From the NCBI GenBank assembly GCA_964575575.1, contig CAZNQQ010000023.1, positions 1 to 6,306 on the forward strand: DNA of 6,306 bases, read 5' to 3'. Within the stretch, counting starts at the first letter, position 1, and each line of letters begins with the position of its first letter. Shown here piece after piece: positions 5,250 to 6,306 of the stretch. The notes under the pieces were generated by a model. The model ran no database searches. It was not told where the DNA came from and worked only from the letters and a program-made list of their open reading frames with translations. The position numbers and the translations under genes were made by a program. The stretch is from UBA2163 sp964575575. Its GTDB lineage: Bacteria > Patescibacteriota > Minisyncoccia > Phycocordibacterales > UBA2163.

Positions 5250-5480
5250 ATGGCATTTCACGAAAGACACCATAGGACATTTTTCAAATCAGTCAGCTGG
5301 TTTATCGTAGGGTTTGCGGTATCCTTTTTTGTACTGGTGTATTTCAACAATAACGTTAAGGTGTCGCTAATAGAGGCATCTGCTATTCAAGCGTTCAAAT
5401 TTATCTTTTTTTATATTCACGAAAGAGTTTGGAACAGAGCTCACTTTGGAAAGGAGCACAGAGCACATATCGTAAAATAG
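5250..5480 (+). CDS. DUF2061 family small membrane protein
   Basis: 76 aa. It matches the DUF2061 pattern (PF09834): an N-terminal KSVSW segment running into a first membrane helix at about 13-32, a short polar link (NNNVKVS), then a second helix-like segment at about 40-56 ending in YIHERVWNRAHFG, the family's most conserved element. The N terminus is His-rich (HERHHR). The family's biochemical role is unknown; proteins of this type are predicted inner-membrane proteins. The ATG at 5250 has a -10-like TACAAT 6 nt upstream and no Shine-Dalgarno sequence. The purN-like gene starts 4 nt after the stop, so the two are probably co-transcribed, diverging from tRNA-Val/tsaD. Confidence 0.85.
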   Translation: MAFHERHHRTFFKSVSWFIVGFAVSFFVLVYFNNNVKVSLIEASAIQAFKFIFFYIHERVWNRAHFGKEHRAHIVK

Positions 5481-5484
5481 TTAT

Positions 5485-6126
5485 ATGCAAAAAGAAAAAC
5501 CAAAAATCATAGTGTTTTCGTCTGGCACAAAAGACGGCGGTGGTTCAGGGTTTGAAAACTTGGTAGTACAAGGCAGAGAGAATCAGGATCTTAATTACGA
5601 CATAGTCGCCGTTGTCTCAAACCATGAAAACGGGGGAGTAAGAGAGCGTGCAGACAGACTTGGCGTACCTTTTATTTATTTTGAAAAGCCTTTTACTGCG
5701 GAAAAGTATGTCGAGATTATTAAAGACTCTGGCGCGAGCTGGACAGCTCTTTCTGGTTGGCTCAAGCTAACAAAAGGTCTTGACCCTCGTACGACTTTTA
5801 ACATCCACCCAGGTAAACTTCCAGAGTTCGGTGGGGACGGTATGTATGGTATACATGTACACGAGGCGGTTATAAAAGCGGGCGCACCTGCAACTGCGGT
5901 TACAATGCATTTCGTGACAGACATCTACGACGACGGTCCTGTGTTTTTTGCTCTTCCAGTGGAGGTAGAAGAGGGTGACACAGCAGAGTCTTTAGGTAAG
6001 AGAGTAAACCAGAAAGAGCATGAGTACCAACCACTTATCACAAGCATGGTTGTAAATGGTGAGATCTCTTGGAACGGCAAAGACGCAAGTACGCTCAAAG
6101 TACCGGAAGGGTATAAGTGGATGTAA
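5485..6126 (+). CDS. purN: PurN-like formyltransferase (GAR transformylase family)
   Basis: 213 aa, about the length of E. coli PurN (212), which moves a formyl group from 10-formyl-THF to glycinamide ribonucleotide in purine synthesis. The catalytic triad is present: N107 and H109 in NIHPGKLPEF, and D149 in HFVTDIYDDGPV, equal to N106/H108/D144 of E. coli PurN. The C-terminal part also aligns (VNQKEHEYQPLITSMVVNG). The N-terminal glycine loop differs: SSGTKDGGGSGFENLV in place of SGNGSNLQ. The sequence EFGGDGMYGIHVHEAV is a variant I associate with one PurN subgroup. No other pur gene is nearby, so the substrate could be GAR or another amine. The ATG lies 4 nt after the DUF2061 stop without a Shine-Dalgarno sequence. 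The gene symbol marks family, not a proven pathway. Confidence 0.85.
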   Translation: MQKEKPKIIVFSSGTKDGGGSGFENLVVQGRENQDLNYDIVAVVSNHENGGVRERADRLGVPFIYFEKPFTAEKYVEIIKDSGASWTALSGWLKLTKGLDPRTTFNIHPGKLPEFGGDGMYGIHVHEAVIKAGAPATAVTMHFVTDIYDDGPVFFALPVEVEEGDTAESLGKRVNQKEHEYQPLITSMVVNGEISWNGKDASTLKVPEGYKWM

Positions 6127-6184
6127 ATTGTGACCTTTTAATAGCCTTTGGACGAACTCTGTTCGAACATAAGACCGATTAACG

Positions 6185-6201
6185 CACGCGCCGAGCGCGT
6201 G
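6185..6201. repeat. Perfect 7-bp GC hairpin with CGA triloop
   Basis: CACGCGC (6185-6191) and GCGCGTG (6195-6201) pair perfectly around CGA. It is very stable for its length and stands out in an AT-rich genome. It lies about 60 nt after the purN-like stop and has no U-tract, so it is not a standard terminator. Confidence 0.55.
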
Positions 6202-6267
6202 GTGTCTTCAAACTTTCTATTACGCCCCGCGTCCGTGGTAACGTTATCGCCCCAACGACTCCACTAT

Positions 6268-6298
6268 CCTGCCTGCGCTGAAGCTTCGGCAAGGCAAG
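6268..6298. repeat. Imperfect REP-like hairpin around GAAGCTTC
   Basis: CCTGCCTGCGCTGAAG (6268-6283) pairs with CTTCGGCAAGGCAAG (6284-6298) over about 15 pairs, with one mismatch, one bulged base and two G-T pairs, folding back at AAGCTT. It looks like the short GC-rich dispersed repeats I recall from CPR genomes; only one copy is visible here, so repeat status is unproven. Confidence 0.4.
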
Positions 6299-6306
6299 CG
6301 CTCCGC

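Larger units (their letters stand above)
6127..6306. other. GC-rich, hairpin-rich tail without a recognisable gene
   Basis: After the purN-like stop there is no convincing coding frame on either strand to the window edge. By hand count the last 126 bases (6181-6306) are about 61% G+C, far above the neighbouring AT-rich DNA. Three hairpins are visible: CGAAC/GTTCG (6153-6157/6161-6165), CACGCGC/GCGCGTG with a CGA loop (6185-6191/6195-6201), and an imperfect long one centred on GAAGCTTC (6268-6298). None has a clear U-tract. It may be a structured RNA, a REP-like repeat, or the edge of an unseen element. Confidence 0.5.

Noticed and set aside
6153..6165. CGAAC/GTTCG hairpin as the purN terminator or as a tRNA T-arm remnant
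   Set aside because: It is 5 bp with no U-tract, so a weak terminator at best. TTCGAAC resembles a T-loop, but the flanks do not pair as a T-stem and no acceptor stem is present.
6179..6304. A minus-strand open frame of 41 codons running in from the window edge and ending with TAA at 6179-6181
   Set aside because: The translation is Arg/Pro/Leu-rich with no recognisable motif, it overlaps the GC-rich hairpins, and open frames are expected by chance in GC-rich DNA. The following sequence beyond 6306 would be needed to judge it.
1..6306. CRISPR array, insertion sequence, toxin-antitoxin or defence system
   Set aside because: I looked for regularly spaced repeats, transposase-like or nuclease-like proteins and paired small genes, and found none. 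The window is mostly core translation and proteostasis genes.

Overview
The window is AT-rich, tightly packed bacterial DNA. It most resembles a Patescibacteria/CPR (Parcubacteria-like) genome. This placement is an inference from: a valyl-tRNA synthetase that stops right after its anticodon-binding domain, intergenic gaps of 1-4 nt, almost no Shine-Dalgarno sequences, a tRNA without an encoded CCA end, and an isolated PurN-like formyltransferase. No rRNA or ribosomal protein gene is present to confirm it.

Layout. Most genes lie on the minus strand. Reading in that direction from about 5200 down to 1: tRNA-Val(GAC); tsaD, whose ATG starts one base after the tRNA; a strong sigma70-type promoter with a leader of about 125 nt; a small cysteine-rich protein of unknown function (131 aa); a rho-independent terminator; then the tight cluster valS - prsW-like protease - hsp20, closed by a perfect 18-bp inverted-repeat terminator that abuts the hsp20 stop codon. 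Diverging from the tRNA on the plus strand is a two-gene unit: a DUF2061 membrane protein and a PurN-family formyltransferase, 4 nt apart. The last 180 bases carry no recognisable gene; they are GC-rich and full of hairpins, unlike the rest of the window.

Function. The theme is translation and protein quality control. The window holds tRNA-Val, the enzyme that charges it, and the t6A37 tRNA-modification enzyme TsaD. A small heat-shock chaperone and an intramembrane PrsW/CAAX-like protease sit in the synthetase operon. The tRNA-tsaD unit and the DUF2061-purN unit diverge from a 56-bp gap containing a near-perfect dyad that overlaps a candidate -10 box for each direction.

Most worth a second look: the one-base tRNA/tsaD junction, which would leave tsaD almost leaderless after tRNA processing; an in-frame AT-rich insertion plus hairpin inside tsaD; the unrecognised Cys-rich protein with its symmetric promoter and structured leader; and the GC-rich tail. 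I found no CRISPR array, transposase, toxin-antitoxin pair or defence cassette.
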